From: Nocardia spumae
GTDB lineage: Bacteria; Actinomycetota; Actinomycetes; Mycobacteriales; Mycobacteriaceae
DNA: 64,000 bases
Direction of reading: 5' to 3'
Assembly (NCBI RefSeq): GCF_020733635.1
Contig: NZ_JAJFZL010000001.1
Span: 6,448,001-6,512,000, forward strand
The first letter of the stretch is position 1; each line of letters starts with the position of its first letter. The notes beneath the pieces are model-generated. The model saw only the letters and a program-made list of their open reading frames with translations, was not told the DNA's origin and searched no databases. Made by a program: the position numbers and the translations under genes. Positions 15,847-24,166 of the stretch are shown here, in pieces.

Positions 15847-17490
15847 ATGTACGACGCGCATGCCTACCGGCAGTATTTCGAGCACGACTTCACCTATCTC
15901 AACGGTTTCCGGCGCAATGTCCACCGCTACGCCCATCGCCCGGCGATCGAGGACCCCGCGACCGGTGAGTCCCTCACCTACGCGGAATTCGGCGCACGGG
16001 TCGACCGGTTGGCCACCGGACTGGCCGACGCGGGCGCCGAGCCGGGTGATGTGGTGGCCTATCAGCTGTTCAACGGGGTGGAGTTCGCCACGCTGTACCT
16101 GGCCACCCAGGCCGCCGGTACGGTCGGCTCACCGATGAACTTCCGGCTCGCCGCGGGCGAGACGTCCTACATCCTGGACGCGAACCGGCCCCGGATCTTC
16201 GTCTACGACACCGATCTCACCGAGATGGTGCGGGATGCGCTGGACCGCTGCGTATTCCGGCCGCCGCTGCTGATCGCGGTCGGCGCGGGCGAACCGCTAC
16301 CGGGCGCCATCCGGTTCGACGACCTGTTCGCCGGCACCGCGCGGCCGCTGGACGCGCATCGCACCACCTGGGACGAGACCACCCGCCTCTACACCTCCGG
16401 CACCACCGGGATGCCCAAGGGTGTTCCACTCAACAGCCTGGTGGAGATCTTCAGCGCCCACGACGTCATCATGCATTTCCCGATGTCGCCCGAGGACAAG
16501 ACACTGAATATGACGCCGTGGTTCCATCGCGGCGGATTGTATTGCGCGGGACCGAATCCCACCTTCTACCTGGGCTCGTCGCTGGTTCCGATGCGCGCCT
16601 TCGACGCCGACGCCACCCTCGACCACGTCGCACGTTACGGGCTGACCTTCCTGATCGGCGCGCCGACCAATCTGGCGATGCTCGCCCACGCCCAGGAGTC
16701 CCGGCGGCGTGATCTGTCCAGCCTGCGCGGCATCGTCACCATGGGCGCACCGCTCGAGCGCGAGGCGACACTGCGCTATCAGAAGATATTGAATCCCAAC
16801 ATCTTCAACGGCTACGGCAGCACCGAGGGATTCTGGAACACCTTCCTGCGCCCCACCGATCTGCCCGCCATGGCCGGTACCGCCGGCCGCGCGTGCATCG
16901 ACGACGACGTCGCGGTGGTGCGAGTCCTCGACGACCGGCTGGCCGAACCCGACGAGACCGTGGCCAAGGACGGTACCGAGGTCGGCGAGGTCATCGTCCG
17001 CTCCCCGAAGGGCGCCAACGCCTATGTGGATTCGCCCGATCACGAGGCCAGGAAGTTCCATCGCGGCTGGTTGTACATCGGCGATCTGGCCACCTGGGAC
17101 GACCGGGAATTCGTCACCATCGTCGGCCGCAAGGACGACATGCTGATCTCCGGTGGTGAGAATGTCCACCCGGTGCAGGTCGAGGAGGCGCTCAACGAAC
17201 ATCCCGGCGTGGACGATTCGCTGGTGGTGGGCATTCCCGACGATCGCTGGGGTCAGGTGGTGGTCGCCTACGTGGTGGCCGGCGATCCGGGCCTCGGCGC
17301 GGCGGAACTGGACCGGCACTGCCGCGCACATCCGATGCTGTCGGCGTTCAAACGCCCGCGGGCCTACCGATTCGTCGATTCGCTGCCCGTCTCGGCCACC
17401 GGTAAGAAGCTGCACTACAAACTGACAGAGCAGGCCCGCGACGATGCCGCGGCCGGCCTGTTCACCTATCCGGACAAGGAAATCGTATGA
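15847..17490 (+). CDS. AMP-dependent acyl-CoA ligase
   Basis: 547 aa of the ANL superfamily. The phosphate loop is YTSGTTGMPKGVPL, the core is NGYGSTEGFWNTF, with GWLYIGDLATWD, the hinge GRKDDMLISGGENVHP, and the lysine motif SATGKKLHYKL near the C-terminus. It activates a carboxylic acid to its CoA thioester and so supplies the substrate for the neighbouring dehydrogenases and crotonases. GGAGGA precedes the ATG. The stop overlaps the next gene (ATGA at 17487-17490). The acid is not evident from the sequence; an alicyclic or aromatic acid fits the neighbours. Confidence 0.87.
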   Translation: MYDAHAYRQYFEHDFTYLNGFRRNVHRYAHRPAIEDPATGESLTYAEFGARVDRLATGLADAGAEPGDVVAYQLFNGVEFATLYLATQAAGTVGSPMNFRLAAGETSYILDANRPRIFVYDTDLTEMVRDALDRCVFRPPLLIAVGAGEPLPGAIRFDDLFAGTARPLDAHRTTWDETTRLYTSGTTGMPKGVPLNSLVEIFSAHDVIMHFPMSPEDKTLNMTPWFHRGGLYCAGPNPTFYLGSSLVPMRAFDADATLDHVARYGLTFLIGAPTNLAMLAHAQESRRRDLSSLRGIVTMGAPLEREATLRYQKILNPNIFNGYGSTEGFWNTFLRPTDLPAMAGTAGRACIDDDVAVVRVLDDRLAEPDETVAKDGTEVGEVIVRSPKGANAYVDSPDHEARKFHRGWLYIGDLATWDDREFVTIVGRKDDMLISGGENVHPVQVEEALNEHPGVDDSLVVGIPDDRWGQVVVAYVVAGDPGLGAAELDRHCRAHPMLSAFKRPRAYRFVDSLPVSATGKKLHYKLTEQARDDAAAGLFTYPDKEIV

Positions 17491-18674
17491 GCGCCAGCAC
17501 TCGCCCCGCATTCGACGCACTCGATCCGCTGAACCTCGATTCGCTGTACTCGGAGGACGAACGGGCCGTCCGTGACAGTGTCCGCGGCTTCTGCGCCGAA
17601 CACATCACCCCGCACATCGCCGACTGGTTCGAGGCGGGCGATCTCCCCGGTGCGCGCGAATTGGCGCGGGAGTTCGGCAAACTCGGCCTGCTCGGCATGC
17701 ATCTGCAGGGCTACGGGTGCGGCGGCTCCTCGGCCGTGCATTACGGTCTGGCCTGCCTCGAACTCGAGGCGTGCGATTCCGGTATCCGCTCCCTGGTCTC
17801 CGTCCAGGGCTCGCTGGCCATGTTCTCCATCTGGAACAACGGGTCCGAGGAACAGAAGCAGCGCTGGCTGCCCGGTATGGCCGCGGGCGAGATCATCGGC
17901 TGTTTCGGACTGACCGAACCGGGTGTCGGCTCCGATCCGGCCGGCATGCAGACCCGGGCCACGCGCGACGGCGGCGACTGGGTTCTCAACGGCCGCAAGA
18001 TGTGGATCACCAACGGATCGATCGCCGACGTCGCCGTGGTCTGGGCCGCTACCGACGAGGGCATCCGGGGCTTCGTCGTGCCCACCGGCACCCCGGGCTT
18101 CAGCGCGCACACCATCAAGCACAAGTTGTCACTGCGGGCCTCGATCACCAGTGAGCTGGTGCTCGACGACGTGCGACTGCCCGCGGACGCCGTGCTGCCC
18201 GGCGGCAAGGGAGTGAAGGCTCCGCTGTCGAGCCTGTCCGAGGCGCGCTACGGCATCATCTGGGGTTCGATGGGCGCGGCGCGTTCGGCGTGGCAGGCGG
18301 CCCGCGATTATTCGATGCAGCGCAACCAGTTCGGGCGGCCCATCGCCGGATTCCAGCTCACCCAGGCCAAACTCGCGGATATGGCGGTGGAACTGCACAA
18401 GGGCCAACTGCTTTCGCTGCATCTCGGGCGGCTCAAGGACTCGATCGGACTGCGTCCCGAACAGGTCAGCTTCGGCAAGCTCAACAACACGCGCGAGGCC
18501 ATCGAGATCTGCCGCACGGCCCGAACCATCCTGGGCGGCAACGGCATCTCGCTCGAATTCCCCATAATCCGGCACATGGTGAATCTGGAGTCCGTCCTCA
18601 CCTACGAGGGCACACCGGAAATGCACCAACTCGTTCTCGGCCAGGCATTCACCGGTCAGAACGCCTTCCGCTGA
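17487..18674 (+). CDS. Acyl-CoA dehydrogenase, glutaryl-CoA dehydrogenase-like
   Basis: 395 aa. Characteristic of the GCDH branch: SVQGSLAMFSIWNNGSEEQK, CFGLTEPGVGSD, KMWITNG, a RNQFGRPIAGFQLTQ segment, LGGNGISLEFPIIRHM, and the catalytic base in TYEGTPEMH. Glutaryl-CoA dehydrogenase oxidises and decarboxylates glutaryl-CoA to crotonyl-CoA. Members of this branch also act on other acyl-CoAs, so the substrate is inferred. It overlaps the ligase stop by 4 bp. Cyclic acids that are opened to pimeloyl-CoA pass through glutaryl-CoA, which would explain its presence here. Confidence 0.83.
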   Translation: MSASTRPAFDALDPLNLDSLYSEDERAVRDSVRGFCAEHITPHIADWFEAGDLPGARELAREFGKLGLLGMHLQGYGCGGSSAVHYGLACLELEACDSGIRSLVSVQGSLAMFSIWNNGSEEQKQRWLPGMAAGEIIGCFGLTEPGVGSDPAGMQTRATRDGGDWVLNGRKMWITNGSIADVAVVWAATDEGIRGFVVPTGTPGFSAHTIKHKLSLRASITSELVLDDVRLPADAVLPGGKGVKAPLSSLSEARYGIIWGSMGAARSAWQAARDYSMQRNQFGRPIAGFQLTQAKLADMAVELHKGQLLSLHLGRLKDSIGLRPEQVSFGKLNNTREAIEICRTARTILGGNGISLEFPIIRHMVNLESVLTYEGTPEMHQLVLGQAFTGQNAFR

Positions 18675-18688
18675 CAAGAGGTTCCAGC

Positions 18689-19837
18689 ATGAACGCACGA
18701 CTGGAGTACGACTCCGAACACCGGCAGTTCCGTGCGGTGGTCCATGAATTCGTCGCGCAGACCGTCGCCCCGGTCCACGAGGACTGGGAACGCGCCGGAT
18801 GCCTGGACCGCTCGCTGTTCACCGAGGCGGGCAAACTCGGGCTGCTCGGGTTCCCGGTACCCGAACGGTTCGGCGGGCCGGGCGTGGAGGATTTCCGCTA
18901 CCACGCCATCGTGATCGAGGAGATCGCCCGGGCCGGAGCCGCCGCCGCGGCCATCGCGTTCTCGCTGCAGAACGATGTCGTGCTGCCCTATCTGACGGAT
19001 CTCGCCGACGACGAGCAGCGTGCGCGCTGGCTGCCCGGCGTGGTCACCGGCGAGACCGTACTCGGCATCGCCATGACCGAGCCGGGGGCCGGCAGCGATC
19101 TCACCGGTATCCGGACCAGCGCCGTACGCGACGGCGACCACTACATCGTCGACGGCGGTAAGACCTTCATCTCCAACGGGCGCAACGGTGATCTGTTCGT
19201 CGTCGCGGTGCGCACCGGCGAGGACAAGCACAAGGGCCTGACCCTGCTGGTCGTCGCCGCCGATACCCCCGGGTTCGGCCGCGGCCGCAATCTGGAGAAG
19301 ATCGGCCTGCACGCCCAGGACACCAGCGAGCTGACCTTCACCGAGATGCGGGTGCCGGTGGCGAACCGCCTCGGCGACGAGGGTGAGGGCTTCTACCAGC
19401 TGGTGCGCAATCTGCCGCAGGAACGATTGTCGTTGGCCGTGGGCGCGGTCGCCGCGGCCGAGGGGGTGCTCGCGCAGACCCTCGACTACGTCCGTGAGCG
19501 CACCGCGTTCGGCTCGCCGATCTCGTCCTTCCAGAACACCCGGTTCGTGCTCGCCGAACTGGCCACCGAGCTGGATATCGCCCGGACCTTCCTCGACGAC
19601 TGCCTCGCCGAGCACGTCGCGGGCGGCCTCACCGCGGCCCGGGCGGCACGGCTGAAATGGTGGACCACCGAACTGCAGATGCGCGTCGCCGATCGCTGCT
19701 TGCAACTGCACGGCGGCTACGGCTACATGCGCGAATACGCGGTGTCCCGGGCCTTCGTGGATGCCCGCATCCAGAGCATCTACGGCGGGACCACCGAGAT
19801 CATGAAGACGATCGTCGCCAAGGACCTCGGTATCTGA
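18689..19837 (+). CDS. Acyl-CoA dehydrogenase
   Basis: 382 aa, standard FAD-dependent acyl-CoA dehydrogenase: LGIAMTEPGAGSDLTGI, KTFISNGRNGDL, RTAFGSPISSFQNTRF, LQLHGGYGYMREY, and YGGTTEIMKTIV with the catalytic Glu. ATG 18689 has AAGAGG upstream and follows the previous stop by 14 bp. It is the last gene before the TetR operator. In the proposed pathway it would introduce the first double bond (for example in a ring carboxyl-CoA). It ends 95 bp before the regulator gene. Confidence 0.86.
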   Translation: MNARLEYDSEHRQFRAVVHEFVAQTVAPVHEDWERAGCLDRSLFTEAGKLGLLGFPVPERFGGPGVEDFRYHAIVIEEIARAGAAAAAIAFSLQNDVVLPYLTDLADDEQRARWLPGVVTGETVLGIAMTEPGAGSDLTGIRTSAVRDGDHYIVDGGKTFISNGRNGDLFVVAVRTGEDKHKGLTLLVVAADTPGFGRGRNLEKIGLHAQDTSELTFTEMRVPVANRLGDEGEGFYQLVRNLPQERLSLAVGAVAAAEGVLAQTLDYVRERTAFGSPISSFQNTRFVLAELATELDIARTFLDDCLAEHVAGGLTAARAARLKWWTTELQMRVADRCLQLHGGYGYMREYAVSRAFVDARIQSIYGGTTEIMKTIVAKDLGI

Positions 19838-19882
19838 TGGACCGGATCACCTCGGCATCCGATCGCCGGTGAACCACTCTAC

Positions 19883-19910
19883 AGTTGAGTGAACCGTCGT
19901 TCATTCGACT
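19883..19910. promoter_or_regulatory. TetR-type operator upstream of the regulator gene
   Basis: A 28-bp palindrome: arm AGTTGAGTGAAC (19883-19894), CGTC, then GTTCATTCGACT (19899-19910); 10 of 12 arm positions match. It resembles the operator at 14154-14173, but its half sites are four bases further apart. Confidence 0.6.
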
Positions 19911-19932
19911 GCGATACGGAAGGGTATGCCCG

Positions 19933-20595
19933 ATGGCGAAGAGAACCGCACCGATGGAACTCGAGGAAGCGGTGCGTGCGGTGCGGACCAGTTCGCGACG
20001 GCGGCAGCTCCTCAACGCGGCCGTCGCGGTCATGCAGACCACGGGCTTCCATCAGATGTCGATGCAAGCGCTCGCCGACCAGGCCGATGTCAGCGTGGGG
20101 CTGATCTACAAGTACTTCGGCGGGAAGGAAGATCTGCTGCTGGCCGCCATCGTCGACATTCTCGATGCCTTCCGGGACGAGCTCGATCCCGCGATGGACG
20201 CCGTCGGCGACGATCCGGTGGAACGACTGGTGGCGGGCTTCCGGCGCTATGTCGAAATCGTCGACGAGAATCTCGACGCCGTCGTCCTCACCTATCGGGA
20301 GAGCCGAACCCTCGATCCGGCCGGGCGCGAGCGGATCAAGGATCTGGAGGTCGAGACCTCGGCGCCGCTGCGTACAGCCGTCGAGGCCGGTATCGCGGCC
20401 GGATCGATGAACGCCCTCGATCCGGATCTGGTGGTGTTCAACCTGATGATGCTGGCCCACACCTGGGCGCTCAAACACTGGCATTTCGCGTCGCGCTACA
20501 CCGTCGAGGAGTACATCCGGGCGCAGGTGCGTTTCGTCCTGCCCACCCTGCTCACCCCCCGTGGCGCGGAGACGTACCGACATCTTATGGAGTGA
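19933..20595 (+). CDS. TetR-family regulator of the acyl-CoA operon
   Basis: 220 aa. The N-terminal HTH is RRRQLLNAAVAVMQTTGFHQMSMQALADQADVSVGLIYKYFGGKEDLL (about residues 18-66). The C-terminal ligand domain resembles regulators of fatty-acid or acyl-CoA genes (YVEIVDENLDAVVLTYRESRTLD). ATG 19933 with GGAAGGG upstream is preferred; the extension to 19885 would cover the operator. It is six bases before the next crotonase gene and so in operon with it. Likely autoregulated and de-repressed by an acyl-CoA. Confidence 0.85.
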   Translation: MAKRTAPMELEEAVRAVRTSSRRRQLLNAAVAVMQTTGFHQMSMQALADQADVSVGLIYKYFGGKEDLLLAAIVDILDAFRDELDPAMDAVGDDPVERLVAGFRRYVEIVDENLDAVVLTYRESRTLDPAGRERIKDLEVETSAPLRTAVEAGIAAGSMNALDPDLVVFNLMMLAHTWALKHWHFASRYTVEEYIRAQVRFVLPTLLTPRGAETYRHLME

Positions 20596-20601
20596 AATAC
20601 G

Positions 20602-21345
20602 GTGACAGTCACTATCTCTCGTTCCGGCGCCATCGGCACGATCACCCTCGACCGCCCGCCGGTCAACGCCTTCGACGAGGCCCAGGCCGACGAATTCGCC
20701 ACGGCCGTAGCAGAACTCGGCTCCGATACCGGGGTGCGCGCGATCATCGTCGGTAGTGCCGCGACGGTCTTCTGCGCGGGCGCCGATATCGCGATGCTGG
20801 ATTCCTGGCGCGCACGACCCGATCGCGGGCAGCGCCTGGAGAAATTCTGCCGACGGCTGCAGGACGCCTTCGCGGCTCTGGAAGCGCTGCCGAAACCCAC
20901 GATCGCGGCAATCGGCGGCGCGGCCACCGGCGGTGGTTTCGAACTCGCGCTGGCCTGCGATTTCCGCATCGCGCTCGGCACCGCGAAGATCGGACTGCCC
21001 GAGGTGGGCATCGGACTGCTTCCCGGCGCGGGCGGCACCCAGCGCCTGACCCGTCTCGTCGGACCGGGAACCGCCTATCGGCTGATTCTGGGCGCGGAAC
21101 TGGTCGACGGAACCACGGCCGAACGACTCGGCCTGGTGCAGTGGGCGGTCGACGACGTCGCGGACGCCGCATCGGCACTGGCCGAGCGACTGGCCGACCT
21201 GCCCCCGGCCGCCTTCGCCGCCGCCAAGCGCTGTATCGACGCCGCCCACACCGACGGCGGTTACGGCATGGAACGCACCGAAATCGGCACCCTCATCCAG
21301 ACCAAGGAAACCGCACGGCGGCTCGATCGGTTCATTTCCGGATAG
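20602..21345 (+). CDS. Enoyl-CoA hydratase
   Basis: 247-aa crotonase with both catalytic glutamates in their usual contexts: AATVFCAGADIAML for the oxyanion hole, GGGFELALACDFRIA (first Glu), and LPEVGIGLLPGAGGTQRL (second Glu). It therefore is a likely true hydratase, unlike the crotonase at 14240. GTG 20602 has GGAG upstream. It is co-transcribed with the TetR gene. In a cyclic-acid pathway it matches BadK in position and type. Confidence 0.86.
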   Translation: MTVTISRSGAIGTITLDRPPVNAFDEAQADEFATAVAELGSDTGVRAIIVGSAATVFCAGADIAMLDSWRARPDRGQRLEKFCRRLQDAFAALEALPKPTIAAIGGAATGGGFELALACDFRIALGTAKIGLPEVGIGLLPGAGGTQRLTRLVGPGTAYRLILGAELVDGTTAERLGLVQWAVDDVADAASALAERLADLPPAAFAAAKRCIDAAHTDGGYGMERTEIGTLIQTKETARRLDRFISG

Positions 21346-21390
21346 CGAATTCGGCACTCCGATCGGCCGAATGGTGCATAAGGTACGGAA

Positions 21391-22269
21391 ATGAGTAGAG
21401 CGGCCTCACTGGTTCGAGTAGCGGTCGCCTATGTGATCGCCGGCATCGCCGGATTCGCGTGGCTGATGTGGGGGCCCGGCAGCGGCCAGGCGTGGCTGGA
21501 CGGCCTGATCGCCGACCTGATCGCGACCGTCGTCATCTTCGTGGCGAGCCGGGTATATCGGAATTCCAGTTTCTACGACGCGTATTGGAGCGTCGCGCCG
21601 CCGCTGCTCGCCTGCTACTGGTGGATCGATGCCGGGGAGGTCGCCGACACCGCCCGCTGGTGGCTGATGATGGCGGTCATGCTGGTCTGGGCGGTGCGGC
21701 TCACCGGCAACTGGATCTCCACGTTTCCCGGTCTGCACCATGAGGATTGGCGTTATCCGCAGCTGCGCGAGCGAGCGGGCCGATTCGAGATGGCCGCCGA
21801 TCTGTTCGGTATCCACCTCTTTCCCACCGTGCAGGTCTTCCTCGGCCTGATCCCGGTCTACGTGGTCGCCACCCGGGCCGGTGACGCGTTCGGGGTGCTC
21901 GATATCGTCGCGTTCCTGATCGGTGCGGGTGCGGTCACGCTCGAGACCGTCGCCGATCGGCAGATGCACCGCTTCGCCGCCACCACATCACCGGGCCAGG
22001 TCATGGACCGGGGTGTGTGGTCGTGGTCGCGGCATCCGAACTATTTCGGCGAGTTCGGCGTGTGGCTGTCGTTCGGACTGTTCGGGCTCGCCGCCGCGCC
22101 GGGGAGCTGGTGGGTGCTCATCGGTGCCGTCGGCATGCTGGCGATGTTCCTCGGCGTCAGCATCCCGATGATGGAACAGCGCAGTCTGCAACGACGGCCC
22201 GAATACCAGGACGTGGTGCGACGGATCTCCGCGTTCGTTCCGCTACCGCCCCGGAAGCGCCCAGCATGA
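21391..22269 (+). CDS. DUF1295 membrane protein (steroid 5-alpha-reductase-like fold)
   Basis: 292 aa with about seven hydrophobic segments (for example 6-27, 39-52, 89-107, 142-160, 172-188, 222-247). The family signature GVWSWSRHPNYFGEFGVW lies near residues 209-226. The fold is that of isoprenylcysteine methyltransferases and steroid 5-alpha reductases, but no activity is known for this branch. The final ATGA (22266-22269) overlaps the next gene, so the two are coupled. It follows the crotonase by 45 bp and may or may not belong to that operon. Confidence 0.8.
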   Translation: MSRAASLVRVAVAYVIAGIAGFAWLMWGPGSGQAWLDGLIADLIATVVIFVASRVYRNSSFYDAYWSVAPPLLACYWWIDAGEVADTARWWLMMAVMLVWAVRLTGNWISTFPGLHHEDWRYPQLRERAGRFEMAADLFGIHLFPTVQVFLGLIPVYVVATRAGDAFGVLDIVAFLIGAGAVTLETVADRQMHRFAATTSPGQVMDRGVWSWSRHPNYFGEFGVWLSFGLFGLAAAPGSWWVLIGAVGMLAMFLGVSIPMMEQRSLQRRPEYQDVVRRISAFVPLPPRKRPA

Positions 22270-23408
22270 CCAAGCCCCGGGTGGTGATCGTCGGACTGGG
22301 CGATACCGGCATCCTCACCGGGATTCGGCTCGGACGATATGCCGACATCGTGGGCATCACCGCGAAACCGGGCCTGGTCAGCGGTCAGGAACTCGGCATG
22401 CGGCTGGCCCGGCCGCAGGAGTGGATGCGCGACTACCGCATCGCCTACGACAGATTTCGTGGCCTCGACCGGATGCGCATCGTGCACGGCAGCGCCACCG
22501 CGATCGACACCGCCGCCCGCATCGTGCGGGTCCGTCATCCCGATGGATCGGCCGGCGAGGAACCGTACGAACTCCTGGTGATCGCCACCGGGGTGACCAA
22601 CGGCTTCTGGCGGCAGCCCACCCTGCAGAACGATGCCGAGGTGGACGCGGATCTCGCTGCGGCACACCGGCGTATCGCGGACGCGGAGTCGGTGGCGGTC
22701 ATCGGCGGCGGTGCGGCCGCGATGAGCTGCGCGGCACAGGTGGCCGAACGCTGGCCCGGCAAGGCCATCCATCTCTACTTCCCCGGCGAGCGCGGACTGC
22801 CCGAACACCACCGTCGCGTGTGGACGCGGGTCCACGCCCGGCTCACCGGACTCGGAGTCACACCGCACCCCGGACATCGCGCGATACCGCCTCCCGGCGA
22901 CGCCGCCCGGGAACTCACCTCCGGCCCCATCGACTGGTCGACCGGACAGCCGCCCGCGAGCGCCGATGTCGTCATCTGGGCGATCGGGCAGGTACGGCCC
23001 AATACCGCGTGGCTGCCGGCGGACATCCTCGACGAGCGCGGTTTCGTGCGCGTGCACCCGACCCTGCGGGTCGAGGGCCACGACGACATCTTCGCGGTGG
23101 GAGATGTCGCGGCCACCGACCGGTTGCGCACCTCGGCCCGCAATCAGGGGCACAAGCTGCTGGTCCGCAATATCCGTTCGGTTTCGACCGGCGCCCCGCT
23201 GCGCGCGTACCGGCCTCCGCGACGGCGGTGGGGTTCGGTGCTCGGCGTCCAGCGGGACGGCCTGCTGGTGTTCGCCCCGAACGGGCGCGGCTTCCGCTTT
23301 CCCACCTGGACCATCGGCTCGCTGCAGCGCTTCGTCGTCCGGCGCGGTATCTACGGCGGGGTGCGGGCCGCCCGGCCGGAGCGCGGATCGGGCGAACGCA
23401 CGTCGTGA
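22266..23408 (+). CDS. FAD-dependent oxidoreductase (NDH-2/AIF-like)
   Basis: 380 aa of the pyridine nucleotide-disulphide reductase fold: FAD motif VVIVGLGDTGILTGIRLG at the N-terminus, NAD motif VAVIGGGAAAMSCAAQ (about 140-155), IATGVTNGF, and HDDIFAVGDVAAT for flavin binding. No CxxxxC redox motif is seen, which favours NADH dehydrogenase-2-like or ferredoxin-reductase-like enzymes over disulphide reductases. Its start overlaps the DUF1295 stop, which suggests an electron-transfer partner role for that membrane protein (inference). Confidence 0.8.
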   Translation: MTKPRVVIVGLGDTGILTGIRLGRYADIVGITAKPGLVSGQELGMRLARPQEWMRDYRIAYDRFRGLDRMRIVHGSATAIDTAARIVRVRHPDGSAGEEPYELLVIATGVTNGFWRQPTLQNDAEVDADLAAAHRRIADAESVAVIGGGAAAMSCAAQVAERWPGKAIHLYFPGERGLPEHHRRVWTRVHARLTGLGVTPHPGHRAIPPPGDAARELTSGPIDWSTGQPPASADVVIWAIGQVRPNTAWLPADILDERGFVRVHPTLRVEGHDDIFAVGDVAATDRLRTSARNQGHKLLVRNIRSVSTGAPLRAYRPPRRRWGSVLGVQRDGLLVFAPNGRGFRFPTWTIGSLQRFVVRRGIYGGVRAARPERGSGERTS

Positions 23409-23460
23409 TCGGCACGCGTGCCACAGCGCCGGCGGGCTCGCACCGGGCGATACTGCACGG

Positions 23461-24147
23461 GTGAGCGGTTCCGAGAACGACACCGACGAGGTTCCGGCGT
23501 GGGCGCGCCGCACCGCCGGGGAATCACGGTGGGCGGCAACGGCCGCGATGGTCGGCATCATCATCCTGCAACTGCTGCTCCCCGATCACTTCCAGCTGCG
23601 GCCGGTGTGGCTGCTGCCGATGCTGGAGGTGCTGCTGCTGGGCGTGCTGGTGGTGAGCAGTCCGGTACGCCTGGACCGGGAGGAGGTCTGGCTGCGCTGG
23701 TGCGGTCTGGGCATGGCCGCGCTGCTGGGCATCGCCACCGCCTGGTCGGTGTTCCGGTTGGTGGCCGGGCTGATCGACGGCACCCTCAGCAACGACCCAC
23801 CGGTGCTGCTGGGTTCGGGTGCGGCCATCTGGCTCACCAATGTCACCGTATTCGCGCTCTGGTACTGGGAATTCGATCGCGGCGGCCCCGCGGCTCGAGC
23901 CCATGCCCGAAAACCGCTGCCGGACTTCCTGTTCGTCCAGATGCAGAGCCCCGACCTCTCCCCCGCCGACTGGGAACCGGAATTCCTCGACTACCTCTAC
24001 CTGTCGTTCACCAACGCCACCGCCTTCAGCCCCACCGATGTGATGCCGATGTCGCGCTGGGCGAAGACCCTGATGATGGCCGAATCGGCACTGTCGCTGG
24101 TCACCGCGGCCCTGGTGATCGCCAGGGCGGTGAATGTACTGACGTGA
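23461..24147 (+). CDS. Multi-pass membrane protein with a DUF1345-like C-terminal part
   Basis: 228 aa from GTG 23461. Hydrophobic helices lie at about 27-42, 48-62, 77-102, 115-132 and 205-225. The segment DYLYLSFTNATAFSPTDVMPMSRWAKTLMM is similar to the pore-like C-terminus of DUF1345/ion-channel-like proteins, in which a loop with Ser/Thr-Asn precedes the last helix. No substrate can be given. It is 52 bp after the flavoprotein gene and converges on the gene that ends at 24167. Confidence 0.7.
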   Translation: MSGSENDTDEVPAWARRTAGESRWAATAAMVGIIILQLLLPDHFQLRPVWLLPMLEVLLLGVLVVSSPVRLDREEVWLRWCGLGMAALLGIATAWSVFRLVAGLIDGTLSNDPPVLLGSGAAIWLTNVTVFALWYWEFDRGGPAARAHARKPLPDFLFVQMQSPDLSPADWEPEFLDYLYLSFTNATAFSPTDVMPMSRWAKTLMMAESALSLVTAALVIARAVNVLT

Positions 24148-24166
24148 GACGAGGATCGGTGTGTGA

